Below, piece by piece: positions 33,269 through 43,962 of a stretch of 64,000 bases of DNA. The translations under genes were made by a program, and so were the position numbers. The number at the start of each line of letters is the position of its first letter. Position 1 is the first letter of the stretch. Source of the stretch: Sphagnum compactum (taxonomy: Eukaryota > Bryophyta > Sphagnopsida > Sphagnales); NCBI GenBank assembly GCA_965153455.1, contig OZ234497.1, positions 16,237,872-16,301,871 of the forward strand. Reading direction: 5' to 3'. The notes under the pieces are model-generated. The model was not told where the DNA came from. It ran no database searches and worked only from the letters and a program-made list of their open reading frames with translations.

Positions 33269-35899
33269 ATCTAAAATAATTCCATTTGAACTTTATTAAG
33301 CTACAATTCCTTGGTCGATAAAGCCTTCTTAGTTTGAACCTCTTAAGCCATGATCTTATGCCTCAAGGATTTCGCTTCATGTACTACATTGTTGAGCTTG
33401 CTTACAATTCTAACTTTTCTACTTTAGGGTAGACACAAGCTATAGTGGCTCACTTTTTGTGTCCTTATGGACTTTCTACAGAGTGTATTCTATTCAAATG
33501 TCACAAATGCATTGTAAAGTCATCAATTTAACAAAAATATTTATGGATTAAGATTGCCAACTTGAATAAGAATATTTATTAAGGGGTGAAATTCAATAAA
33601 CATACGTGCCAATCGTATAATAATGGACTTTTAAAGTGGACATATGGACTATTATTTGGGTTCTGCATTAATATTCAAATGCATTTTTTGTTATAATTTC
33701 ATCTCAATATTTTTATAGGGACTCAATATATGATACATGATGGAAAAAAAAATATGGATTGAAAAAAGTTACAACAAAAAATTTAACCAACAAATAACCA
33801 TGGATTCTTGAATGACCAGATTTGGACCTTATTTTCAAAAGTCCCAATCTTGGTCATTTTTTGTTAGATTAATATTTTTTTCCCCCTAAGATGTATAATA
33901 AAGATTTTTTTAAATGAGTAGCCTTTCATATGGACTTTATTAATTAATTAATCATCACATAGGGCCCATTCAACATTGGTTGTTAACATTTTTTTCCATT
34001 CTAATGTTAATTTTTCCCTTTATATGAACTTTTGGGACTGGGACTCTTGCCGCTTTTGAACCATTGTAGCTTGCATCTACCCTTCATACCAAGTGTGCTC
34101 TAATTTGAGCCCTAATAATGCAATCATTGTTTACTCCATCTTCTTATTATAATGTGCCAAATGTTGGAACAGTCCAGCAATCTTCAGATGTTCCTCGGCC
34201 TCCTGGTTTAATGGCGCAGGAGTTTGTTTTATTTGAAATAATGGAGTACCGTCACTATACATATCTATTGATGGTATTGCACTTATGTACATGCCATATG
34301 AAGGTCCTAATTCATAAAAACCCATTGATGAAAATGGCCTAGCTCCTATTGTATTATAGGTATAAATTGAAGAGGTACATATTCTTGTTGTGGTGGGGAT
34401 GGTGAACAAGGTGGAGACCATCCAACAAGGTCAGGTTCTAGAAATATTGATCATCACCTCTACTCCTACTATGGTTTTTTTGGGAACTCAGGTTGTGTAG
34501 CATGTTGTCCAGTAATTCCTGGAATATCTAACTCTTGTTTGGCATGTTATTTTGCTTGGGAAATAGGTTCTAGTGATGGTGGTCATTGTGCTTACTCCTA
34601 AGGTTGTTACCATGGAATGGTATATGTGGTTAATACCTTTGGAGCTTGGGTTAGTGTTCCCTTCATCTACTTTCTCCTCTTGATATTCAAAGGAATATCC
34701 TCTTATTCTTCGTCTTCATCAGAGTCCAATGGTCTCCATCTTTATTTTTGTTGTTTTAACTTTGAATTCATCCTTGGTGATCTACTAGATGACGTTAAAG
34801 GATGTTTGGTTTTTTGTAATATGTCCTTTAGCTCTAAAACATTAGCCCTAGATGTGGAAGCTTGTTGTGTTTTCCATTAATTTCAAACGATCCTACCAAT
34901 CCCACCTTAGAGGCCCATCTCTTCTCTACAACTTTCAATTTCACTCAATTCATAATTTGCTTTAGCTCTTGGGTATAGGACTACTTTAAAGGTATGAAAA
35001 TCAACCTCTTTGGCTTTAGCAAAAATACTAATCTAGTTTGTTGAACCATTCTACTTTGTTTCTTAATTTTTGACACAAAAATTGAACAAATAGGGTTTGA
35101 AGAACTTGGTACAATTTGTTGTTCAAGAATAACAACAAATGAAGGTGGCACTAGTGCTAATGATTGTTTCAATTTTTGAAAGAATCGGAGGTCGTTTTCA
35201 TCCTCAAAATTTGACAACACCATGGTTTCTAGCACACCTTGAAAAAACAAAATCCCTTTCTTTCTCAAAAAATGTAACCGCTTCTTAGCTTCATTCTTTG
35301 TTCACACTGAACTATGCAAACTTTCCTCAATTCTTCTTCTTGGGTCGTAATTTGGAGAAGGTGGAGAACTAACTTGGAGAGGCTATGAATTTGTAAATCT
35401 TGAATGTGAAACTTCATCTACTCTCGGTTGTTTGTCTTTTACAACAACTATTTCCTGATGATGTTGCAACTCTTTCTTTGTCATGAACAATGGTTATTCA
35501 CACTTCTTTTTCTCTTGCCATTCTCTTGAACTTTTCAACCAAACTCTCCTTATTCATTCTAATGAATGGAAAACAATGGAAAATGAAAGAAGCAAGTGAA
35601 CAATCAATGACTGTTCACAAACATTGTCATGACAAATCAACGTTATTAACTCCCGTGTCCCCTAATTTGTCACTTTACTTGTTAGGGTTTTGTGATTTGG
35701 AACGTTGTGCCTCCTTTTACCATCTGGCATTAAATGGAAACAAATGTCATCTAAGTCCACCTTAACAAAAAACAAGTCTTCAATTGTCTTGCACTATTTG
35801 TCGATCTATTAAATTTGTACAATATATATTAATTCTTCATCATTATCCTTTTTTTTGTCATTAACATTAGCATCACCCTATCCTTCCCAATATATAGGT
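33269..35899. other. no confident gene; possibly the 3' part of the gypsy element
   Basis: Open frames at 34131-34421 and 34981-35268 (minus) follow the gypsy integrase in the same orientation but match nothing I recognise. They could be decayed 3' sequence of that element. The rest is AT-rich. Confidence 0.4.
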
Positions 35900-36082
35900 C
35901 TCGGGCCTCCTATGATTTGTGCTTCATCATCCTAAAATTGGTAAGGTTTTAACTTATTCACATTGACAAGTATAGGGTTTGGATCAAATTTATCCAAAAT
36001 GATTTTTAAAATAGTGTTATTTTGTAAGAAAAATTATGCTTTGTACAAACCAAACCACTTCTTGGTGAATTTTCCAAGATGT
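35900..36082 (-). pseudogene. gypsy integrase C-terminal tail
   Basis: Reads HLGKFTKKWFGLYKA, then after a stop KIILDKFDPNPILVNVNKLK and a PY-containing end. This is the C-terminal, host-DNA-facing part of gypsy integrase found just after the catalytic core. It is about 430 bp downstream of the core fragment, in the same orientation. Confidence 0.75.
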
Positions 36083-36518
36083 GTTTTCTATCGTCGTGGG
36101 AACTAAAGCACATGATCTCCAAATTTGAAATTATTTTCTAATTACCTTCATTAACTCCACAAAACATGGTTCCATTGTTGTTCCCAATAGTTTCCTATGT
36201 TTGCAGTTTGTTAGTTTGCAATTTCTCCAAATCGGTTAGTTTGCTTATGAATATTCTAATAGGATTTGCATCTCTATGTTCCCCACTAAATGTCAACAAA
36301 ACATATTTTATGGGCATTAGAAGATGTAGTTCGTACACTAACTAATATGGAGTATACCATTTAATTACCTTATAAGCTATTTTATAAGAGAAAAATACAA
36401 TAGATAAATGTTCATCCCAATCTGCCTTATTCTCACTCATTAACTTAATCATGAAATTGACAATGAACTTGTTAGTTGACTCTGCCTACCCATTCCCTAA
36501 AGATAATAGGTGGTAAAA

Positions 36519-36971
36519 CTAACATGCTTCAAGAAAATGATCAATTGGATACTTAATAATGACATTAATAAAATGAACTCTTTGATTTGTTACTAAGGTC
36601 GGTGGACAACCAAACCTAGTCAACATGTAGTCATAAAGAAATTTAGGTATGATAACTATAATATTCATCCAAAGTGCCTTGGCCTCCACCCATTTGGTAG
36701 TATAATCTATGGCCATAAGAATACATTTGGTACTTGTGAACCGTCCTATTGGTTTGATTGACTTAATAAAACCCAATCCCCAATATATAAATTGTTTTTT
36801 TGGGAAAGTAGTTATCAACTTAGCTAGACTATGTGATGCTAAACCTCCAACTCGTTGGCAAGCATCACAAGATCTACAACATTTAGTAGCGTCATTAAAC
36901 AGTGTGGGCCACCAGTATCCTACATTTAAATTTTTCTTGGCAATGATGCCTACTACGAAATAGCCAACCAT
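36519..36971 (-). pseudogene. gypsy integrase (zinc-binding and catalytic domain) fragment
   Basis: A frame of about 150 codons. The zinc finger end is seen in CCRSCDACQRVGGLASHS (the CxxC pair of HHCC). The first catalytic aspartate is in ILMAIDYTTKWVEAKAL, and FLYDYMLTRFGCPPTLVTNQ follows. The second catalytic aspartate, normally in a SDxG motif at this point, reads TNQ here, so the active site is broken. The frame ends before the catalytic glutamate region is complete. Confidence 0.9.
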
Positions 36972-37333
36972 AAACCCTCATGGAGTTCCTACGATATATT
37001 TTGTGCTTCATATGTGGTTACACAACATTGAAATATGTTGTCTTGACCCATCCAATACATAATTCCAACCTATATTGTAAAAGGTTTTGCTCTTTTTATC
37101 AGCCTTTGTTTCTAGGTAATGGTTAGGATTCCAAACATCTACCCTATCTACAAATAATTGTTAACTTCTTCCAGCTAGACCAGCTATAATTGAAACAGAG
37201 CTCCATCTATGGTTTGATCAAGTATACCTATCAATTTTATAATGTCTGGTAGCTTAAATAACGCATCTCCAACTACATGTGTATGTCTTGACTTGTATAC
37301 TATTATGAATTCATAATCCAAAAATAGAAATTA

Positions 37334-37806
37334 CTATCTATCAATATGACTTGAAGCTTGTGGTTTGTTCACTAAATAAACCATAACCCTATGATCAACA
37401 TAAAACACAAACTTATTACCCAGTAGGTAATGTCTGAACTTCTGAAGTGTAAATACAATTACTAAGGTTTCATGTTCTATGGTATTGTAGTTTCTCTCTA
37501 CTTTATTCAAAAGTTTAAAAGTGTAGACAACAAGTTGATCGCGTTTCCTTGTCAAATTATGTGCTAGCATAGCACTTACGGCTAACAATGATGCATTTTT
37601 ATGAATATGAAATTCTATATCCCAATTAGGATATAAAGAATAAATGATTTTATACATTTATGTTTTATCAAATCCCAAGCTATTTGAAACTCTAAGGTCC
37701 AAAAATATTATTGTCTTCCTCCTAAGTTCAATAATTAGGGCCATTATGAATGCAAAACTTTTGATGAAGCATCTATAAAATTGAACCATTCCATTAAATA
37801 CTTGAA
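37334..37806 (-). pseudogene. gypsy connection and RNase H fragment
   Basis: It begins with IQVFNGMVQFYRCFIKSFA (the RT connection region), passes a stop, and continues in an open frame. That frame has YPNWDIEFHIHKNASLLAVS (RNase H start, where the usual catalytic D of HTDAS is N), NKVERNYNTIEHETLVIV and KFRHYLLGNKFVFYVDHRV. The substitution at the first catalytic position and the stops show that it is dead. Confidence 0.9.
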
Positions 37807-37976
37807 TTTGTTATGGATTTGTTGTCACAAGCATGAAAAGAACTAAACAACAAGATTTCCAAACCACATGAATGAAAACAAGTTTAATTCCAAGTCTAGA
37901 TTGCAAAACAAGAAAAACAAGAATAAGAACACAATATATGCAAAACAAGATTCATTATGTACTTAGCCTAATACTA

Positions 37977-38130
37977 ATGGAATCGATGTGTCCCACTTTA
38001 TATGATGATGTGTTAATTCTAAAGGTATGCCTTTCAGGTCCTTATACGTCCATGCAAAGATGTCCTTGTACTCAATCAATAGCCCCTTTAAAGAACCCAT
38101 GTTCTCCTCAACTAGTTGGGCATTCACCTT
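37977..38130 (-). pseudogene. gypsy reverse transcriptase N-terminal fragment
   Basis: The minus-strand frame reads NAQLVEENMGSLKGLLIEYK, then DIFAWTYKDLKGIPLELTHH and IKWDTSIP, the conserved lead-in to gypsy RT. It then breaks off. The next recognisable element sequence, 170 bp on, is already the connection domain, so the palm with its YxDD motif is missing. Confidence 0.85.
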
Positions 38131-38334
38131 AATTGTTTGTGGATTTAAGATGTTCCTAGGTTGATCTTCAAAAGTTGTTGAACTTCAATTGAAGTCCATC
38201 CTGTAATCTACAATTTTTATATTTTGACCTTTACTAGTGTTCATCAATCTGTACCTGATTGGGTTTGTGGTGATAGTAAGTTTCAAGATGTACCCTGTCT
38301 TCAAGAGCTACTTAAGGTTTTCTTTTGACCATTA

Positions 38335-38827
38335 CAGTAAACTCTCTCTAAACTAGTACTGTGTAAACTAATATTCTCTCTAAACTAATATGCGGGCACA
38401 GGCCCGTGGCAGGCCTCATACTTAATCTAATAATTCTCCATAAACTGATATTCAATATTTTTTTCCAGTCCCATAGCATTTTACAAACTAATACATCATA
38501 CATATGGCAATGTATAGAGCGAAGGAGGGTATTCTGAGAGTACCCAGAGTGCCGCTTTCCACAACCTCACTTTCTGCCAAGATTTCTACCACTCATGTCA
38601 TATGATCTTCTATGTGCTTCTTTGATCCTCCACCAAGCTCCACAAGGTTCCGTTACCTTCCCCAATGATCCATGACCTTCTACTAACCTCCATGACCTTC
38701 CATGCTGCTCTGGCAGGTTCCGGAATGATTTTTCTTACCCCCCATATAATTTGTGTAAACTAATATCCTCCATAAACTAATATCTTCCGGCCGGTCCCAA
38801 GGATATTAGTTTAGAGAGAGTTTACTG
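38335..38827. mobile_element. pogo/Emigrant-like MITE, uninterrupted 493-bp copy
   Basis: The ends CAGTAAACTCTCTCTAAACT... and its inverse ...AGAGAGAGTTTACTG form a long TIR. TA duplications lie at 38333-38334 and 38828-38829. The interior is nearly identical to the MITE halves at 25828-26210 and 28621-28735 and carries the same TAAACTAATA subterminal repeats and a GC-rich palindromic patch (GGGCACAGGCCCGTGG). It is inserted in the gypsy remnant between gag and RT, so it is younger than that element. Confidence 0.95.
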
Positions 38828-39614
38828 TATCTCTAAACTACCTCTATGGTTTACTCCGATCTCTACTGCAAAATCTACGATATTTGTTGTTCTTTTAATT
38901 TGGATTGTATTGATTATAACTACATTCATAGCATCTAAGGGTAAATTGATTGTACCAATAGAAAAAAATTCAAATTCACTTGCAAACATCGGGTCTCCTT
39001 TTCATCTATGATACCATTTTGATAGTCAAAGCACAGCAAGACTTCTAGTCTTTTCAGGTATTATAGAGATGGTTGTTTTGTTAATAATGGGCCTAGTATT
39101 AGTCTATGGTTTATTTTAGTTCGGTCTTTGCCACATGTACTTTTTCAAGTCTGGTGCAATTTTTTGAATAATTGCCCAAGGTTCAATGTATAACTAATTT
39201 CCAGCATTTGTTTACTAATATTCTAAAATATTTTCTACATATATGAGTTTACTTGGAGAGGAAAAAGGTACTTCTTATGGTTTTGTTGGTTCCGTAGGTT
39301 TTGTTGAACTTGGCATCCCAACCCAATTGGTAATCCATTCTCCTGCGACAATAGAAAATATGTTGAGTCGGGGACTAGTTGCCTAAATTTGTTGTATGGT
39401 TTTTCACCATAAACTTCTTCAACTTCTCCTTTGCTTCCCAATCAACTTTAGTTTTGTTCTTTTTTGGTACTCGATCTTTGAATATTTGTTCTTATGTTGC
39501 TTTACTTCAAACAGTCACATGAATATCAATCATGTTAATTAAAGCACTAGCAACTATTACCCTAACTATAAGTTTGTTTTTTGCAATTTTACCTCCTTTG
39601 TCCTTGAACATGGT

Positions 39615-39983
39615 TTACATTTTGCCAAACTTTGGACAATTTGTCAACATGTGGCCCACTATCCCACAAATATGACAAGGGTAGTTTAATGGTTGCAAAG
39701 GTTTACCAACCTGCACAATAGCTTCAACAATAGCTACAATGGGTTCCTTCTTTTTACTTATTGACATCTCCATGTTATGGTTTATATGATGACAATTTGG
39801 ATAGTACATACTTGGTTTTGTGAGTATGTGGTTTCCCACAACTACAATCTTTGCCCCTAAAATTTGTGGTACAGATAGTGAACTTTGTGTTTTTGGTACA
39901 AAAATACATTTTTCACACATCAGTGCAAATTCCTTGTGTTGTTGTAGAATGTTTCGTTTCATCTGCATTGTAGCAATATGCAA
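39615..39983 (-). pseudogene. gypsy gag C-terminal fragment with zinc knuckle
   Basis: A 122-codon frame ending in YPCHICGIVGHMLTNCPKFG, a CX2CX4HX4C zinc knuckle typical of nucleocapsid. An earlier YYPNCHHINHN may be a second, damaged knuckle. The N-terminal part of gag is not recognisable upstream. A further frame at 39235-39441 (minus) follows and may be gag/protease linker sequence. Confidence 0.85.
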
Positions 39984-40041
39984 ATAAGACTATAGACCAA
40001 ATTGGAACAAGATTGTCAAAAAATTATCAATTTTAAGAGTT

Positions 40042-40836
40042 TATGAGTGCAAATGAAATACAATGAGCCAACATGATTACTTTCGAAAATGACTACATGT
40101 CTTTTATCCCAAAAAAAAAATTTCATATGAATGAATTTTAGAACAATTGTTTTTGCAATTTGTTATACATGCTTATAGTTGTCCCAATAGATGGCATGTT
40201 TTTTTGTTTATCATTTTTGCATAAATATGAATTTTTGAAAATGTCTTGATTCCTTGTAAATTTAATATTTTATTTATAAAAATGATAAAAATTTCAAATC
40301 ATAACCATTGAAAATTCATTGTTTACATGTTTTTGTTTTCTTTTATAATAAGCTACAACTTTTCTTAACGCGTCATGTAGATTGTACCTCATTTATATGT
40401 GGTAAAGGACTTTCAAAGTTTTGAAACTTTGAATCAATTTTGGAAAGTTCTTTGAATTTTTAAAGTTTTAGAATTCCACATATTTTAGGGTATGAATGTT
40501 TTTTCAATGTGGCTAATAGGTCTTTATCCCTTTTTTCTTTTTTCTTTTTTCCGTCAAATGTGTTATATCATATGAGTCCTTTTTATAGTCCTTTGCAAAA
40601 TTGACTCTTGTCTAATGCCATAGGTGTTCACTTATAAAGGTCCTAAATCAAAACTTAAAATTAAAATTTCATCAAATGTATTTTTGGTTTGAACTCCTTG
40701 ACATTCAAATGAATGAAAAACTTGTCATGATTGCCATGGTTTTAAATGGCAAAACATAAAGTTTTTATCCAATTTTGACTATTTTTCTTTGTAATTTGAT
40801 GCCTTTTTGGCTCATTGGATTGTGACTGCACCCATA
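40042..40836. mobile_element. terminal-inverted-repeat element, family 1, copy B
   Basis: The left end TATGAGTGCAAATGAAATAC matches the reverse complement of the right end (TATGGGTGCAGTCACAATCC), and both then continue CAATGAGCC: about 21 of 29 positions agree. It is the same family and orientation as 31419-32167. It begins only about 60 bp from the gag fragment of the gypsy remnant. No TGG-type primer site follows its inner end, so I favour a TIR element over an LTR. Confidence 0.65.
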
Positions 40837-43170
40837 CCATTGTATCCTTTAAAATTTGATTTCTTTCTTTCTTGTTTTCTTCTTAAATTCTACTGTCATT
40901 GCTACTATGGAGTCTATGTGACATGTTTTTGGTTTGGAAGGTGATATCGAATTTGGGTGACATGTTTTTTGGTTTGAAAAGTGAGGTGGAGCTTTGACAA
41001 GTCTAGTCACACTACAAAAGTTCAAGTAACTCATGCTTGCATAAATGTATGATCTTATTCATGGAGATGATGATAATGATGATCCACCTCTTACAAAAAT
41101 TCGAAAGCTACAACTTCCATCAATGTCATAATATGTAAATGGAAACCTCTGCATATTACAATTCAATATTGCATTTGTAATATTCTTCCATTCTTCTTTG
41201 TATGATTTTTGAGATTTTCTTTGTTAGACATGATGTAGCCCAAGGTTGAAATCTATCATTGACAACATACCAAAGAGCCCACCACCTTCTCGATACCTCC
41301 CTCCATGGGTTGAAAAGGAGGCTATGGAATCTATTGAGATAGGCTTTCAAATGACTTTTATCAATACCATGTCCTCTAGAAGACAAAAAGTGGTTTTTGC
41401 ATGTTATTAAGGTTTTATTGGACTTGGAGGCTTTTGAATCATGTGACAAGTTCCATATGGAAGAGGACCATTAGGCATAAGTAGATGGTGATGATTCATC
41501 CACTAAACGAATATGTTTGATGATACCATTTCAGTTCTTTGGATACATTAAATTAATCATTTGTTTTCTTATGTCCATATTTTTATTTTTGTTGAATGTT
41601 TTAGATTTTGAGCATGTCTTTTGTAATTTACTTATCTCTTCTTTAAACAATTATATGTTCTATGTATTAGGAACATCATATTTCATCATTTTTAAAAAAA
41701 ATCCTAGGGGGACCAAATGGAAAGAACGAACCCAAGATATTTTTCATTAATGTTTCATCCATCATTCATCCTTGTACAACCTTATATTATTGCTTTTGAT
41801 TTGGAATATTCAGTTTAATGCTCATTGTTCACAATTCACCACTCATGCACTAGCATTGCCCCTTATAGGTAAGAGTTCTTATAAACCTATAAAATTGACA
41901 ATAGAGACTAGAGACCAATGTTGGGCAAGTATATGGTTTATCATATACCACTATTGTAACAATATTGTAGTGCATGGTTAGCTCATGGAAAAATTATCAA
42001 TCCAATATGCCAGAATTTTCAAAATGTCAGTCAAAAAGAAATCATGCAACCCAAGTAATTAAGACCCATCACATTGTTGATTTCCAAATTTAAACTTGGG
42101 CCTCAACACAAGGTCAAAATCAGGGTTAGGTAGTTCTTCCTTTTTTAAAGAACCTCCCAGTACTGATTTTGACATTGTAAAATTTTTGTGGAGGTTCTCC
42201 GAGGTTCTCTAGGTGGGGGTTTGAGCCTAGTTCTTCCAATTTTTTAACCTTTCAATGATTCTAGCACATTAATTTAATTCAAAAACCTCCACACTCTATT
42301 CAAAAATTGAACCTAATTTCATGTACACATTACACATGCCCCAATGCTAGAGATTATATGGGTACAAAGTTTCACAACAAATTAAAACAAGGGTCTATGT
42401 AGGCACAGAGTTCAACAATTAATTTAATTTAAAACTTAATTATAAATTTCATTCTACTTATTAAGTTTTGAAAAAAATCAAAATCCCTACCTAAATATCC
42501 TAACCCTAATTTTAAAGAATATTTTTTCACAATTCCAATTTCGATTCCAAATCTAGGCAAAAGACTAATTCCATGGTTCCATTCTTGTGCTATTTTCAAC
42601 AAGATGGTGTTAACTTGAGTCCATGTCACAAGAATTTGACCTTGAAGCCCCAATTTCTACCTTGCAAACTAGATACTCTCACTGCACTGGTTGAAGTCCT
42701 CAAAGCCCAAGTAATTAAGACTCATGATATTGTTGATTGCCAAATTCAAACCTAATAACCACAACATAAGGTTGAAGTTCTCAACTATGTCACAATATAA
42801 ACAAACTAATCACTTGCACATATGTGATATAAACTACTCTTTCATTAATAATAATCATTATATGCCAAAAACTACACAATTCAAAAACCCATATGCTGAA
42901 GCTAACAATTCAAGATAAGTTAAATATTTAGTAAGTCATTATCAAAACTGATCAGGTACTATGGTATAGAACTATCCAAAAGAAAAATACCTGAATGGTA
43001 TTTAGGCATATACGAACCAGGTAAAACCCTTGAACTCTGGTACCTACCTGGTCCAAGTATTGAGCCCAATACTTTATAACCAAATACCAGACAGGTCTGA
43101 TCCATAATATCATTACCTGTTCCAGTACAGACCTTTAGGTCCAATCTTGAATATCCAAGGAAACAAGACT
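40837..43170. other. no confident gene
   Basis: An open frame at 41156-41449 (minus, 97 codons) contains a tryptophan/arginine-rich stretch (NPWREVSRRWWALWYVVNDR) that looks like protein, but I do not recognise it; it may be a transposon piece. The remainder is AT-rich. Confidence 0.4.
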
Positions 43171-43278
43171 CCGGTTGCAACCAAATCAAATGGAGACATT
43201 AGGATAGATGACAAACCAAAGAATCCAGTTGCAAACAATTTGGATGGAGACACTACAACAGACGACCAACCAAAGAAT
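43171..43278 (+). repeat. two 54-bp (18-codon) tandem units in an open frame
   Basis: Units start at 43171 and 43225, both CCRGTTGCAAMCAAWTYRRA-like and ending AAACCAAAGAAT / CAACCAAAGAAT. Read forward they give an 18-residue acidic repeat (PVATKSNGDIRIDDKPKN / PVANNLDGDTTTDDQPKN). The frame is open from 43108 to 43332 and contains an exon-like AAGCAG-GTAAAA at 43314-43325. It could be an orphan exon or only a repeat; it lies about 630 bp beyond the GCP4 stop codon, on the opposite strand. Confidence 0.55.
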
Positions 43279-43962
43279 CCTTTCCACGGAGCTGAATGTG
43301 GGGGCAATGGCTTCAAGCAGGTAAAACTGTGAAGTTTAGCAGCTACACCACTGTCAGGTGATCCAAAATCACAAGATTATTCACATCCGGCAGAATGCAG
43401 TTACACAAACTGTTGTGTAAGGCTCTGTGTAATGGGAACAAAGGAAACAACTGTGTAATGGGAACAAAAGAAACAACTCTGTGGAAGTGACTAGCCTTTA
43501 CTTGCTACCTTCATCAGCTCCTGAAAATCTGCTGAAATTTTCATGCAACCAATTATACACAAATCTGCATCCTAAGTTTCTGTCACATTTCGAGATGCAA
43601 TAGGAGGTCTTGTAACATGCTATGCACTTGCAACTTATAAATCACATGAACACATGACAAGTACAGTTGCTTACAAAATTTCCTTTCATTCATCTACTTC
43701 AGTGCTGCTTATACATGCCCATGATGCACATCCATATGAAGTCTTCTATTCTGACATGCATAATCAAGGTTCTCTTCAATGTCCACTGGTTTGCCTAATA
43801 CTACACATGAAGGGAAAAAATGAGCAATGCACAATTTTCTGTACAGCTTTAGATCCCATCACCCAGTCAAGCATCAGTTTGCTCATCAAATGTGAGTTTG
43901 TGGAGGAATCTAGTCTCAGGACCTCTAACAAAAGCACCTTGATAAAGGGTGACTCTCGCCAG

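Larger units (their letters stand above)
35900..39983 (-). mobile_element. Ty3/gypsy retrotransposon remnant
   Basis: On the minus strand the order is gag zinc knuckle, start of reverse transcriptase, connection/RNase H, integrase and integrase C-terminal tail, which is the gypsy gene order. Frames are interrupted by many stops. Most of the reverse transcriptase is gone, and a 493-bp MITE sits between gag and RT. No PBS, polypurine tract or clear LTR is seen. Family relatives with near-identical motifs (FAWTYKDLKGIP, KFRHYLLGNKFVFYVDH, NVNKLKPY) occur widely in plant genomes. It is inactive. Confidence 0.9.

Noticed and set aside
31419-40836. 31419-32167 and 40042-40836 as the two LTRs of the gypsy remnant
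   Set aside because: They are directly repeated around it, but each copy has extended terminal inverted repeats. No primer-binding site follows the inner end at 40042, and only 60 bp separate it from the gag C-terminus. Not fully excluded.
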